Assembly: GCA_949987705.1 (NCBI GenBank)
Contig: OX465281.1
Coordinates: 80,256,543 to 80,320,542, forward strand
DNA: 64,000 nucleotides
DNA from: Thereva unica
Lineage: Eukaryota > Arthropoda > Insecta > Diptera > Therevidae
Direction: 5' to 3'
Below the pieces are notes generated by a model that worked only from the letters and a program-made list of their open reading frames with translations, was not told the DNA's origin and did not search any database. Numbering within the stretch: the stretch's first letter is position 1; each line of letters begins with the position of its first letter. Of this stretch, positions 9,719 through 20,246 are shown piece by piece. Position numbers and translations under genes: made by a program.

Positions 9719-11169
9719 AAAAATGCTAGATCTTACGGCATAAAAACCGTCCGATCTTTCGGCTTTCACTGCCTCGCAAGTCGGCCTTGTGGACCCGAGG
9801 GTATGAAACGGTCGGTTGAATCCCCCTCGCGGGAATTAGGAAAATTTCTATGAAATCACTTACCTGAGAACAAAATTTACAAAGTTTGTAAATCAAGTAG
9901 GGGAGGAAAAAAAATAAAGGAAAAAGGTGAAAAAAATTGGGAAGTGCCGAGGAGAATCGATAGCGAGCGGATAATTCTTTAGAGATTCCATTTTTATTAG
10001 TTGGAATTCGTCTTCGCATTTTGATAAAATATTGTGGAATGTTTGTTTCGTGATTGAACTTATTTTATTCTGTCGGGAAGATTAATATTTCATTTTAATT
10101 GGAAAATTAAATAAGTTTTAATAGTAGTTAATGATGTGTGCGTGCGATTGCTTCAATCCTGATCCGCCCATCTCGATTTTGTGCCGTCTGTGAAATAATA
10201 TTATGTTATGTTCACTTTGCTCTGAATAAAAGAGTTGATTTGTTTAGAAAAAATCGGTTAATAAAAAGTAAAGAGGAGAATTTGGTGTATATGTGTCTAT
10301 AAACTCTTTAGAAATATCAATTGCCAATATAAGAAGAGTGGAACTATGGCCGAGGCAAGTAATAGCGTCCGGACAAATATGTAATCCGAATGCAGAAGTT
10401 GTAAATGGTCAGATTTTCGGCTCCGAGCTACAAAAATTTGGCTTATATTGGAGAAAGGCGCTTACGGCATGGTCGTATCGTTCAGGAATATTACACCCAA
10501 AATTTTCCTACCCTTTTAGGCAGTTCCGGATGGAGGAAACTAGCTGAGGATTCCAGGGGCTGGGCGTATTCTGCCCCCGAAGCAGTTTGGGTATCAGAGG
10601 TCACCAAGATGTCATCTCGTGTTGTTTTTATTTAGTTATCCTTGATTGTTATTAAATATATATATATAGATTTCAGTTTTTTTTTGTGGTACAAACATAA
10701 TTATTTTGATACAGTTATTTATATATTGTCATTTGCTTGAATATATACACACATTTTCTATTTGTTCCTGGTGGGAAGGTATGGTACTCATCGAGGAGTG
10801 TTGAATTTTAGTCGGAGTTTTTTCGTAGTATTTGTTTTCATAGTCGGCAGGTTGACGCTGTCATTGGTATATTTGACACTACGCTTTGGCCAAATCGTCG
10901 TTGTCCTCTAGTACGCGTGTATTAAGTTTTCTTATTGTGTGTGCGCAGGCACTTTTCACCCGTTTGAGTTCTGTGGTTCCCCAATACACTGGTTGTCATA
11001 GTGTTACACCTCCAATATGCATTCTAACATCTTAACTGCCCCGTTGGGGATTCTTTGTAATTTTTTTGTAAATCAAATACATGAAAATATATTCTTGTTA
11101 AGCCTGGAATCTGATATGGAACTAACCGGTCTTTTAATGATATGCTAAGTTGAGATACTAATTTTTTTC
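9719..11169. other. AT-rich non-coding stretch
   Basis: No conserved protein is recognised. Open frames such as 10293-10547 are short, have no recognisable domain and overlap one another. A short (TA)n tract lies at about 10657-10667. I see no terminal repeats. Confidence 0.4.
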
Positions 11170-11541
11170 AGGATGGTTGAGGAGGGTTTCCTCTGCTGGG
11201 TTCTCTCTGCGGTGTTGATTTTTATTTCCTTTCAGATTCTAGAAATTTGGAGGGAACTGAAGCTGTCGCTCGTGGCGGGGCCACGCTGAGATAGTCGGAC
11301 GTGAGGAGAATTTCTCTTCGACGAAAAGGTAAGTGGTGAACCAGATGTCGTCGGCCAGGCCACACACCCCACGACCCCTTCCGGCGAGGTAGCGTTTACC
11401 GTGTGGCCGGCATAACCCCTCTACCAGTTGTTTCGGTAGAGTAGGGAGGGTTTTCAGAGTTATTTTTTTTATGTACAGGCACCATGGCGTACCTCCCGTG
11501 GGTCGGTGCAAGAAGAAAATCGAAATTGCCGAATACGAAAA
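11170..11541 (+). other. Splice-site-rich, GC-richer patch: possible 5' exons of a host gene
   Basis: A TACTAAT branch-like motif and T-rich tract end in CAG at 11170. A consensus donor (AAAAG then GTAAGT) occurs near 11328. A second acceptor (T-rich, TGTACAG) lies just before about 11479, and a second donor (AAAAG then GTAACG) near 11541. The inferred second exon has an ATG in a CACCATGG context near 11483 followed by a 20-codon open segment rich in K and R. The first exon carries a 38-codon ORF (11173-11289) with a hydrophobic stretch. This could be a UTR exon plus first coding exon of a host gene. It could equally be chance or a transposon end, and I recognise no protein. Confidence 0.25.
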
Positions 11542-13162
11542 GGTAACGTCAACAAGTGACTAACAGACATATCCGAGTTAATACAGTAGACTAGGAACTA
11601 GCCTTCGTTGGTCGCCATTTTTGTAATCTGTCGGCGAATATTTTGTGCTGGTGTAGCACGAAGAACAAGGAATATTGCCGCACAGGGCCACTAAATTCAT
11701 TACAAAAACAATTATAGAACAGATGGCTTTGACAACGTCGAGGGTGGCTGGACGGATGGTCCGGATGGAAGGGTTCGTCGAAGAGAATCACTTGCCTTCA
11801 TTGCACTTCAGGTGCTGGCACGACTGACGATGTGCTAACTAGCTCGCCGGATGGGGGGGGGGGTTCGTAGTACATGAAGGCGAAGCAAGTGACAGATGGA
11901 AAGGAAAATTTTCAATAAAAATCTCGTGCCGAAATATCAAATCAAATAACACACCGAAAACAAAGGGACGACGTGCGAACCCGTCCAGGGCCATCGAGAG
12001 GGAGAAAGGGTTTAAGGTACATAGTCACGCGGGCGGCCGCGAACGGTGGTGAAATCTGAAAAAAAGAAATATAACTAATCACTATAAGTACTTACATTGC
12101 AAGGGTAGTCGCACAGCCTCCCCACAGGTCCCCATGCTCCGGTCCTCCCACGTTAACTTACATGGTACAATTGGGATCGACAGAAGAAAAAAAATTGTTT
12201 GACAAGTGGTCAAAAGAAAAACAATGCGTGACACCCATAATGGGGCAAAGGACTACTCCGCCGGTATTATTACTTACCGCTTTATCTGAATAAAAAATTG
12301 GTGGGTATATACGAGTATATTCATAGAAGAAAACAAAAATCCCTTTTTGTTTAAATTCAATACCAGTTAAAAGTAATATTTATTCAAATAGCTAAATATA
12401 TACAGCAAAAATGTTTATCTCATTTTCGGAATGAATGACGAAACAAAATGAAAATGTTATCTTATTTTCTTCTACTCAATTCCTTATCATACTTATTTAG
12501 TTATACTATTGTTGAACATAACATAATATTTACTAGCTTCATTTTATCATTATAATTTTTCTTTCTCTTTCTCTTTTTTTCTTTTTCAGTTATCGATCAC
12601 TTTATACAAAAAGGGGAATCAACATTCGGAATGATTCGTTTCTCTTATTTTTACTTCTTCGTAATTTATGTTAAAAAAAATGTAACCTTATGGGAAATGG
12701 ATCCATACCCAAAAAAAAATTTATTTAAATTTTTGTATCACTTCTTGTGCTTAATATTCAATAAAGATAAAAAAATATATTCATTAACAAATAATGTTTT
12801 TATAATCAATTAAAAAAATTATGGATTGATATTAAAAAGAATAAATGAAGATGAACAAAATATATGTGCACGTGTACACTTTTGCTTCATAAATATGTGT
12901 TTATGAAAAAGTTTAAAAATCACAAGGAAAAAGCATGCGTAAGCATACCTCGACCCATACACTTTTTTCCTCTTCAAATTACTTATCGAACTTAAATATA
13001 TTTACTACAACTTAGAAGCTTTGTTCCTTTTTTCTTTTTCATATCTTATTTCTAAATCTACATATAGATACATAATTAAAGCTTATGACTTATTTAGTTT
13101 ATTTTATTATCATCAAGAGTGTCTTTTTTTGTTTTTGAATAGATTTCTTTTTATTTTTCTTC
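11542..13162. other. AT-rich non-coding stretch
   Basis: No gene, LTR or TIR is supported. An 8-10 base G run sits near 11855 and a NotI-like GCGGCCGC at about 12033. The sequence becomes very AT-rich from 12280 to 13160. Small ORFs such as 12631-12813 are low-complexity and unsupported. Confidence 0.4.
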
Positions 13163-13370
13163 TGTAACAAAAAATATTAAAACAACACGACTGTTCACGA
13201 CTGAATATTTATTGCAACTGAACTCTTATCATTTATCAGGCAAGAACGGATGACGTGGTCATCCGGGATTGCTTTATACATGAATTCATTACTAACGGTG
13301 TGCATTGTCTATGGAACGATTGCATTATGAAAGAATGCATTTGAATTTTTTTTTTTTTTAAATGACTACA
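13163..13370 (-). repeat. 3' LTR of mdg3-like element
   Basis: A 208-bp copy beginning TGTAACAAAAAAT and ending AATGACTACA on the plus strand. It matches 18125-18331 except for two substitutions and one extra T in the poly-T run. On the coding strand it begins TG and ends CA as expected for LTRs. Confidence 0.92.
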
Positions 13371-13631
13371 GCTCGTCCATCCTGACAATGAATCGCCTCG
13401 ATTTATTTACAATATTAAATCTTAGTATTAAACATTTTACTCTTACTGGTATCTACGAAATTCGGCCTATGTTACATAAAAGTTACGAGATATGAAATTT
13501 AAAACATTCATTGGATCGTACTATTGTACAATATTCTACGGCTTACATTACTAAGAATGGTATTATAAAAATACACTTACATACATACTGCATATCATAA
13601 ATTGAAATTTATAAAATCTGATAAATCCTAA

Positions 13632-16010
13632 TTATGACGACATATCATGACCGTGGTTATAGGAAATGTAAGGCTTCATATTTTCAGGAGACGATACTCC
13701 TTCATAAGGAATTCGAGAAATCTGAAGATTTTTCAAATCTTTTATTAGATATCTATCATTCGGTAAGATCTTGGCTATTCTATATGGACCTTTGTATTTG
13801 GGCAGAAGTTTTTTGTTTACTCCAGCTACACTAACAACGTTCTTTATCATTATAAGGTCGTCCAACTTATACTTGTACGGATTCTTGTGCCTTTTGTTGA
13901 AATAAGCTTCATTCGTTTTTTGTTTTCTAACGATGTCGCTGCTTGCCTTTTCCCTCATATGCTCTAAATTTCTCTGGTCTTCAGCCAATACATAATTCTC
14001 AAGGTATGCTTTTATGTTATCATTAACTTTTCCCTTTTGCGGCACGCCAAATAGTAACAAACTTGGAGTTGTCCCTGTGCTTTTACTAATAGTATTATTT
14101 ATGGCGAATTCAATTTTTATAAGGTGCTTGCTCCATTCACCATGTTCCATTTCGCTCTCTTTTGCCAGCATGGGTGTTAACATGCGATTTATCCTTTCTG
14201 CTTGTCCATTTGATTGTGGGGAATTTGTAGCAATTTTTATGTGTTGTATATCATAATTCGAGCAGAAGATTGAAAAATCTTCTGAGGTAAAACATGATCC
14301 TCTATCGGATATAATTCTACTCGGTTTGCTATAAACAGAAAAGTAAGCAGAAAGACACTGAATGACTTCTTTGGTGTTCGTAGTCTTCACGGGGTATAAT
14401 TTTACAAACTTAGTGAACGCATCCACTACCAAGAAAATATATTTTTTCGAGTTTCTAGTTGAAAGTGGTAATGGACCATAATGGTCAACGTGAATGGTTT
14501 CAAAAGGCTTATCTCCTTTTGGGATGCTGTGTAATGTACCTTCCTTTTTCCCCACAGGTGGCGAGAAATGTATGCACTTGAGACAGCTTCCGATGTATTC
14601 TTTGATTTTCGTTTTCATAAATGGGAACCAGTATACTTTTCTCAGATGTTCGTAACACTTATCTACGCCAACATGACACAGTGCATCATGGTGATGTTGA
14701 ATAACATTTCGCTCCATTTGTGATGGCACGTAAAATAAAACACTTTCATTATGCTTTCTGTAAACCAACCCATTAATCATTTCATATAAAGGTTCTTCTT
14801 TTTCCTCTAAACTCTTTGCGATTTTCCTGATATGGTGATCTTTATATTGGGCAGAGGCTAACTGGTGCTCAAAAGACTCGGGTTCTATTATTAGTATGTT
14901 ATGACACCTGCTCAAAGCGTCTACATGGTTCATACGATTCCCGTCGCGGTGTTCAATGACATAATCATAATCTTGAAGTTCGAGAGCCCAACGGGAGATG
15001 CGTGGATTTAACAATTGCTTATTTAATGTAAGTGTTAGTGACTTACAATCCGTAATAATCTTAAATTTCATTCCTAACAAATATATTCTGAACCTTCTTA
15101 ACGCATAAATGATTGATAACGTTTCAAGTTCATAAGAATGATATTTTGTTTCCTGTGCTGTGGCTCTCTTCGAGAAAAAGAACACTGGATGGAATAGTTT
15201 GTCCTCTTGACGCTGCAAAAGGACTGCACCAAAGCCTAAGCTGCTCGCGTCGCAATGGAGCTCGGTCTCAGCTGTTGGTGAATATATACTCAGCAACGGG
15301 GCCTGTTGTAATTTTGACTTTAGCTCTTCAAATACCAACAACTTATCTTTTCCGAAGCAGAATTCTTTATCTTTCTTTAAAAGGTCATACAATGGTTTAG
15401 AGATTATTGAGAAATTTTTAATGAATTTTCTGAAGTAAGAGCATAGCCCTAGAAATGAGTGCAGCTCTTTAACATTTTTCGGGACAGGAAAATCTTTGAC
15501 AGCTTTCAATCCTATGGCATTTGGACTTATACCTTCCGCACTGATTTCATACCCTAAATATGTAATTTTTTCGTACATAATTAAACATTTGTCATAGCGA
15601 AGATGAAGATTATACTTGCGGACAATTTCGATTACCTCTTTTAATATGAGAAAGTGTTCCTCTTTTGTTTTAGAAAAAATAAGTAAGTCATCAATATACA
15701 CTAAAATTTTATTGGCCTTTATAAGGGGATGAAAGATTCTATTTATGTATCGTTGGAAGACGGCGGGTGCGTTTTTTAGGCCAAAGGGCATTCTTAAGTA
15801 TTCGAACTGCCCAAGAGGTGTGACAAAAGATGTATATTTTATGGAATCTTCGGATACTTTAATATGATGAAAACCATTTTTCAAGTCTAGTAATGAAAAG
15901 TATCTTTTGCCTTGCAATCTATCTAAATGGTCCTCGATTAATGGGATTGGGTAATTGTCTCTAAGTGTAACTTTGTTTAAATTTCGGTAGTCGATACATA
16001 AGTCTTCTTT
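13632..16010 (-). pseudogene. mdg3-like pol: RT, RNase H, integrase
   Basis: Read on the minus strand from about 16010 to the stop at 13632; the listed frame begins at a TTG, so it is an internal part of pol. Order: RT palm (SLLDLKNGFHHI, MPFGLKNAP, catalytic YIDD near 15690), thumb (FLGLCSYFRKF), RNase H (CDASSLGFGAVL, ITDCKSL, HVDALSR). The integrase zinc module (HVGVDKCYEHL…CLKC) and core follow, with first Asp in HVDHYG, second in ISDRGSCF and Glu in NGQAERINR. The domain set is complete and open. Because the junction with the upstream frame near 16010 is a frameshift in an A/T-rich run, I call this copy broken rather than intact. Confidence 0.8.
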
Positions 16011-17020
16011 TTGGTTAAAACAATTGGCGAGGCAAACGGAGAATTACTTTCGCGAATTATATTTTTTTGAAGAAGATCATCTAGAATTTTTTGCAATTCT
16101 ATCTTCTGAGCGTAAGGCAAGCGTCGAGGCAAAGAATGAAAGCCCTGATTAGCATCGGAAATTGAAATCTTCATTTCATAATTATCGTTTTCGATAGTAT
16201 TATTAATACTTTGACTAGTACGTTTAAAAATTTCTTTTACATGTTCCTTTTCTTTAAATGTTAAATTATTGTTTATATTCAACTCTAATGTCGCATTTTG
16301 GTCACTACATATGTCAATGTTTAAAATATTAAAATCAGAATTATAATCGAAATCAATATTTTGGTTATTATTAATATTTACGTCTTTTTGTTTTCCTAAA
16401 GTCTTATCCATAATTTTTATTAATTTAATCTTATTTATTTTCAAAAAATCTCTACCTAATATCACTGGGTATTGCATGCTACCATCTTCTACTACATATA
16501 ACAATAATTTGGAAATATTTTCTTTTGAACTAATCATGCACTCTACTTTACCCACTATGTTTAATTTGCTGCCGTTGATACCGGTAAAACCAGGGAGCGT
16601 TGATTTTATTGGAGAAATAGCGTACGGTGCAATTAGGTGCCGTTGTATAAAGCTGATAGGGCTCCCTGTGTCTATCATTGTCATGGCTTTTAAAGTTGTT
16701 GATATCATTCCCAGTTCATGCAAGAAGGTGAAACTAAAAAATTTTTGAAATTCATTAGAAAAGTTTGATAATTTATATGTGTAACCTTCTAACTGTGATG
16801 CTATGTCTCCTTCTTCTACGACCATGATATTTGAAGTTGGTTTAGATGATGTAGCTTGTAAAGTTGGACGAGATGATAAAAACGTGTATTTTGGACATTG
16901 GTTTGCGGCATGACCAAATTGTCCACATTTAAAACAAGATCCCTTTTCTCGTCGTGGCATAGGGCAACTTGCTAACACATGTCCCGTTTGATTACAATTG
17001 AAACATCTATCCCTTAATTG
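15977..17020 (-). pseudogene. mdg3-like nucleocapsid, protease and RT N-terminus
   Basis: A minus-strand frame that includes the second of two CCHC knuckles (CFKCGQFGHAANQC). The first knuckle (CFNCNQTGH…C) is in the same frame just upstream, overlapping the end of the gag frame. Next comes an aspartic protease with the DTGSPIS active site and an LGRDFL flap-end motif, then the linker and first RT motif (SPFASPIVLTKK). The frame stops at 15977, and RT continues in another frame from about 16010. The gag-to-nucleocapsid shift near 17015 could be programmed or mutational; one sequence cannot tell. Confidence 0.75.
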
Positions 17021-17934
17021 AGTTTGAGAAGTTGTTGTTGCCGCGGCTGCTGCTTAGCGGTTGATGGTAACCAGTCACCAACATTTTTTATTTTTTCATA
17101 TTTCCTCAACAGTTGCTTTAAGTCGTGAATAGTATTTGCTGTGTATAAGAGTTGTTTATTCGCTGTGGCATCAGGTATTCCTTTAATGATGTAGTTTATA
17201 ACATCTGTTTCGTCAATGTCAGCTAACGATGCAATTTCTTGCATAGATAGGACGAATTGATGTATAGTCTCGTCCCTAGATTTTTTTCGTTTGCGTAATG
17301 ATTCGTGGACTTCGGCGGCGGTTGTACCGAAGTTGAACTCTCTTAATAGCGCAGATTTCAATTCGTTCCATGATATACATGAGACGGATCGGAGGAAAAG
17401 CTTTGCTGTACCTTTAAGAAGGCGCTGTGCATATATGGAGGATTTCCTTTGATCCCATCCGTATATTTCTCTCGCTTCCTCGAATAATTTGATGAACCTT
17501 TTTATAGGAAAGTTGTCATCGCCAGAAAACGTAGGTAGAGCTTCCTCCACATCTTTGAAACAGTACGTCGAAAGGGTTGAGCAGTCATCATGACACATGG
17601 ACGCTAAATGTTTTCGTAACTCTGCCAATTCCTTTTTCTTTTCAATTAACCTCTTTGCGTTCTCGATTTCCACATCGAGCCTATCCTCTAAATTTTCACT
17701 GGAGTTGGCGTCCGCGACCTCCTGTTCATTCACGTTCATATTTTCCGGTTCCTCGGGATGGGTTACAGGAAAGAACTCTTCTAGCTCTACATCGGTCATC
17801 CGATTCACCATGTCTTCCAAACGTCCTTTTAGTGTTGCTTTAGTTCCTGAGGTTAGTTGCCCCATCACATGCAGTTTATCTTTTAGCTCCTGTAGCGTCG
17901 CCTGGCCGATAAAAGTATTAACACGTGCCTCCAT
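17014..17934 (-). CDS. mdg3-like gag (matrix/capsid part)
   Basis: A 306-residue ORF with an ATG at 17934-17932. Residues about 10-45 resemble a SAP DNA-binding motif (LQELKDKLHVMG…TKATLKGRLEDM). Residues about 75-105 are a charged, probably coiled-coil segment. Residues about 120-270 look like a retrotransposon Gag capsid (PIKRFIKLFEEA, W…Q…A, GIPD). The frame stops at 17014, just as the nucleocapsid knuckles begin in the neighbouring frame. It lies about 190 bp inside the 5' LTR, as expected. It would assemble the cytoplasmic particle. Confidence 0.75.
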   Translation of the reverse strand: MEARVNTFIGQATLQELKDKLHVMGQLTSGTKATLKGRLEDMVNRMTDVELEEFFPVTHPEEPENMNVNEQEVADANSSENLEDRLDVEIENAKRLIEKKKELAELRKHLASMCHDDCSTLSTYCFKDVEEALPTFSGDDNFPIKRFIKLFEEAREIYGWDQRKSSIYAQRLLKGTAKLFLRSVSCISWNELKSALLREFNFGTTAAEVHESLRKRKKSRDETIHQFVLSMQEIASLADIDETDVINYIIKGIPDATANKQLLYTANTIHDLKQLLRKYEKIKNVGDWLPSTAKQQPRQQQLLKLN

Positions 17935-18102
17935 GTGGATGAAATTTCTTTCTTCTTTTTTTTTTTAAATTATGGCACTTTCTCAAAAATACATAAATTT
18001 TCTTATAGTTTCTGTTTTTTAAAATAACACATAAACACTTTTTCACTAAACTTTGTGCCGATTGACAGTATTTATTGTGGATTTCTTTTTTCTCTGGAGG
18101 GC

Positions 18103-18124
18103 ACTTATCCCACTTCTGAGATTC
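18103..18124 (-). promoter_or_regulatory. Probable primer-binding site, tRNA-Leu-like but lacking TGG
   Basis: Directly inside the 5' LTR the coding strand reads GAATCTCAGAAGTGGGATAA. The CAGAAGTGGGAT core equals that of the tRNA-Leu primer site seen at 50748-50765, but the first six bases differ and there is no TGG to pair with a CCA end. The site may be mutated or may use a different tRNA. Confidence 0.45.
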
Positions 18125-18331
18125 TGTAACAAAAAATATTAAAACAACACGACTGTTCACGACTGAATATTTATTGCAACTGAACTCTTATCATTTATCA
18201 GGCAAGAACGGATGACGTGGTCATCCGGGATTGCTTTATACGTGAATTTATTACTAACGGTGTGCATTGTCTATGGAACGATTGCATTATGAAAGAATGC
18301 ATTTGAATTTTTTTTTTTTTAAATGACTACA
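18125..18331 (-). repeat. 5' LTR of mdg3-like element
   Basis: A 207-bp LTR, the upstream one for the minus-strand element. On the plus strand it begins TGTAAC and ends GACTACA, and is followed by target duplication CTTC. Promoter and polyadenylation functions are expected here; I do not see a strong TATA box. Confidence 0.92.
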
Positions 18332-18979
18332 CTTCAATAGTAAGAATAAAATTGCTTGGATTACCTTTTTTTTCTATCTTTCCTCCATTTTGTTTTGTTT
18401 CTTTTGTTAAGATGTTACTTCAATTTTTACTACCGCTTTGCTTTGGTAATTCTGTTGGCCGTTGAGTTAGTTGCTCGAACATATGAATTAGGGCTCTGTT
18501 CCTCCTGAATATATACACCACTTTTTTGCCGAGACGTGAAAAAAAAAGATTTCCAATGCAATGGGGATTTGTTGCCTTATTTTCTCAACAAACAAAAAAA
18601 AATTCCGCCAATATTTCTTTACACTACATTATAGGTTACTGAATTTGGGTCGATTTGCATTAAGGAAGGTGCAAATTTAATAATTTCACTATCTCTTCAC
18701 GAATTTCGTCAGACAAAACAAAAACTTTTCAGGCGAGAAATAACACCTCATTTCTGTACTTTCCTATTTCTTTTAAATTTCATTTTTCCTCACTTATCTT
18801 TCATTAACTGGAAGTTTACATAGTGAATGTCGACTGAGTAGACGTGTTTCTGCATAGCTCCCGGTTTTTTAATTTATCCGCTCAAATCTTCCGCCAAGTA
18901 TATATTACCGCAGCGTTTTTAAAGTCGGTGTCCGATTGCGTTTTTAGCCTTTCCTTTTCCGCTTTTCCTGTGCCTTAAA
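18332..18979. other. Spacer, including presumed LINE 5' UTR
   Basis: No coding potential is seen between the mdg3-like element and the next LINE ORF1. The last part is probably the LINE 5' UTR, but its start could not be fixed because no target duplication was found. Confidence 0.4.
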
Positions 18980-19921
18980 ATGTCCAAATCAACTCAAACA
19001 AGGCCGAAAACAAGAAAATGTGCCGATATTGTCAATGTTAATCCCGCTGGGGTCAACACCCCCGCTAGCAGCAGCAGCAGCAGGCACACCGATGGCAGAA
19101 GCAGAACGCCAAGATCGACGTCAGTTGCTGGCCCTGAAGACAGCTTTGAACTTTTGGAAAAAAAGCTTTTAGTGAGCCTCAACCGCATGCTGGACGATCA
19201 ACTTGCCACCTTTGAGGATCGTCTAAACTCACTCGAGACTCGCCTAGCAGCACGGATTGATGTGGTCGAGGATCGTTTGAATTCACTTGAGGCTCGCCTA
19301 ACAGCTCGTATTGATGAGGTGTGTAATTCGTTTAATAGTCAATTTTCAGGGCTAAGAGACGATGTTGAAAATGTGCAACACGACATCGCCGTAGTCTCCG
19401 ATGAGGTGGAGGATCTGCGCCGGCAGCTACGACTCCAAGATGTGGTCATCCGAGGCGTCCCGTTGTGTGAGAACGAGAACCCGAAGCTTATCTTGGAATC
19501 GCTTTCCTCCACTATCGGGCATGAACTGTCACCTTTTGTGAACGTGTTCCGGCCGCATCAACGAAAACGTCAGAACTCCCCGACTGGTAGCGCTGCGGCT
19601 CCTAGCTCGCTACTGATAGTGAAATTCCCGTCGGCCAACGAGCAGCAGGAGTTTCTGAGGAAAGCCCGGCAGTACGGCACTCTCTTGCTGAACAAATTGA
19701 ATTTGGGATTTACTGCTGACAGCGTTGTTCGTTTGAGCGAAAGCTTGTCGCCAAAAAATGAAGACATTTTTCGTTCGGCAAGAAAGCTTCAATTGAGGAA
19801 CCTCGTCGCCGCGGTATTTTCACGACAAGGTCGGATTTTTGTTCAGCTGGACAAAAATCAAAGACCTCAAATATTTAAGTCTGTCCTTGACCTGAATGAA
19901 GCCATTTCTGTCAAGCCCTAA
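18980..19921 (+). CDS. CR1/L2-like LINE ORF1 (coiled-coil RNA-binding protein)
   Basis: A 313-residue protein from an ATG. The first ~55 residues are polar and Ser-rich (a run of six serines). Residues about 57-155 form a heptad-rich coiled coil in which a ~23-residue unit (EDRLNSLE-RL-ARID-V) occurs twice in tandem. Residues about 155-310 look like an RRM-plus-C-terminal module of L1-type ORF1 proteins (LQDVVIRGVP, LLIVKFPS, then a basic C-terminal part). It is inferred to trimerise and bind LINE RNA. No zinc knuckle is seen. It shares wording with the ORF1 at 35169-36377. Confidence 0.72.
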   Translation: MSKSTQTRPKTRKCADIVNVNPAGVNTPASSSSSRHTDGRSRTPRSTSVAGPEDSFELLEKKLLVSLNRMLDDQLATFEDRLNSLETRLAARIDVVEDRLNSLEARLTARIDEVCNSFNSQFSGLRDDVENVQHDIAVVSDEVEDLRRQLRLQDVVIRGVPLCENENPKLILESLSSTIGHELSPFVNVFRPHQRKRQNSPTGSAAAPSSLLIVKFPSANEQQEFLRKARQYGTLLLNKLNLGFTADSVVRLSESLSPKNEDIFRSARKLQLRNLVAAVFSRQGRIFVQLDKNQRPQIFKSVLDLNEAISVKP

Positions 19922-20246
19922 CTTTGGAGAAGCATCCTGCTATACTGTGGAGCATTTGTTTGCTATGTTTTCATTTTATTTTTTCTTTACTCTTAGTTTT
20001 AATTTTAATTTTTATCCTCTTAGTTTTGATTTTAAATTTAAGTTGTTATAAGTTCTTAATTTTTTTACTTTTAGTTTTGATTTTAATTTTAAGTTTCTAT
20101 AGAATTTGTTGCCTCTTTTCTTGGCTATTCTTCTTCCTCTTTATCTGTCCCTTCTTATCCTGTCTTTTATTCCTTCTTCTATTTAACATTTTTAGCTTGT
20201 TTCTTACTGACTTTTGAGGTTGTGACTGTGCTCATTTCTTGCATTT
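19922..20246. other. T-rich ORF1-ORF2 spacer of LINE
   Basis: About 325 bases of T-rich, repetitive sequence (TTTTAATTTT-like units) between ORF1 and ORF2. No coding potential. The same arrangement occurs at 36378-36667 in the second LINE of this group. Confidence 0.6.

Larger units (their letters stand above)
13163..18331 (-). mobile_element. Complete mdg3-like Ty3/gypsy LTR retrotransposon
   Basis: A 5169-bp element on the minus strand with two LTRs, of 208 bp (13163-13370) and 207 bp (18125-18331). Each LTR reads TGTAGTC…TTACA on the coding strand. It is flanked by a 4-bp target duplication, CTTC at 13159-13162 and 18332-18335. The LTRs differ by two substitutions and one T-run length change, so insertion was fairly recent. 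Coding order is gag, nucleocapsid, protease, RT, RNase H, integrase. The RT wording and gag with an N-terminal SAP-like segment suggest the mdg3 lineage. Two frame breaks (near 17015 and near 16010) separate the ORFs. No envelope ORF is present. Confidence 0.9.

Noticed and set aside
10293..10635. Overlapping ORFs of 76-84 codons
   Set aside because: No recognisable domain, two competing frames and no gene signals. Left as unassigned.
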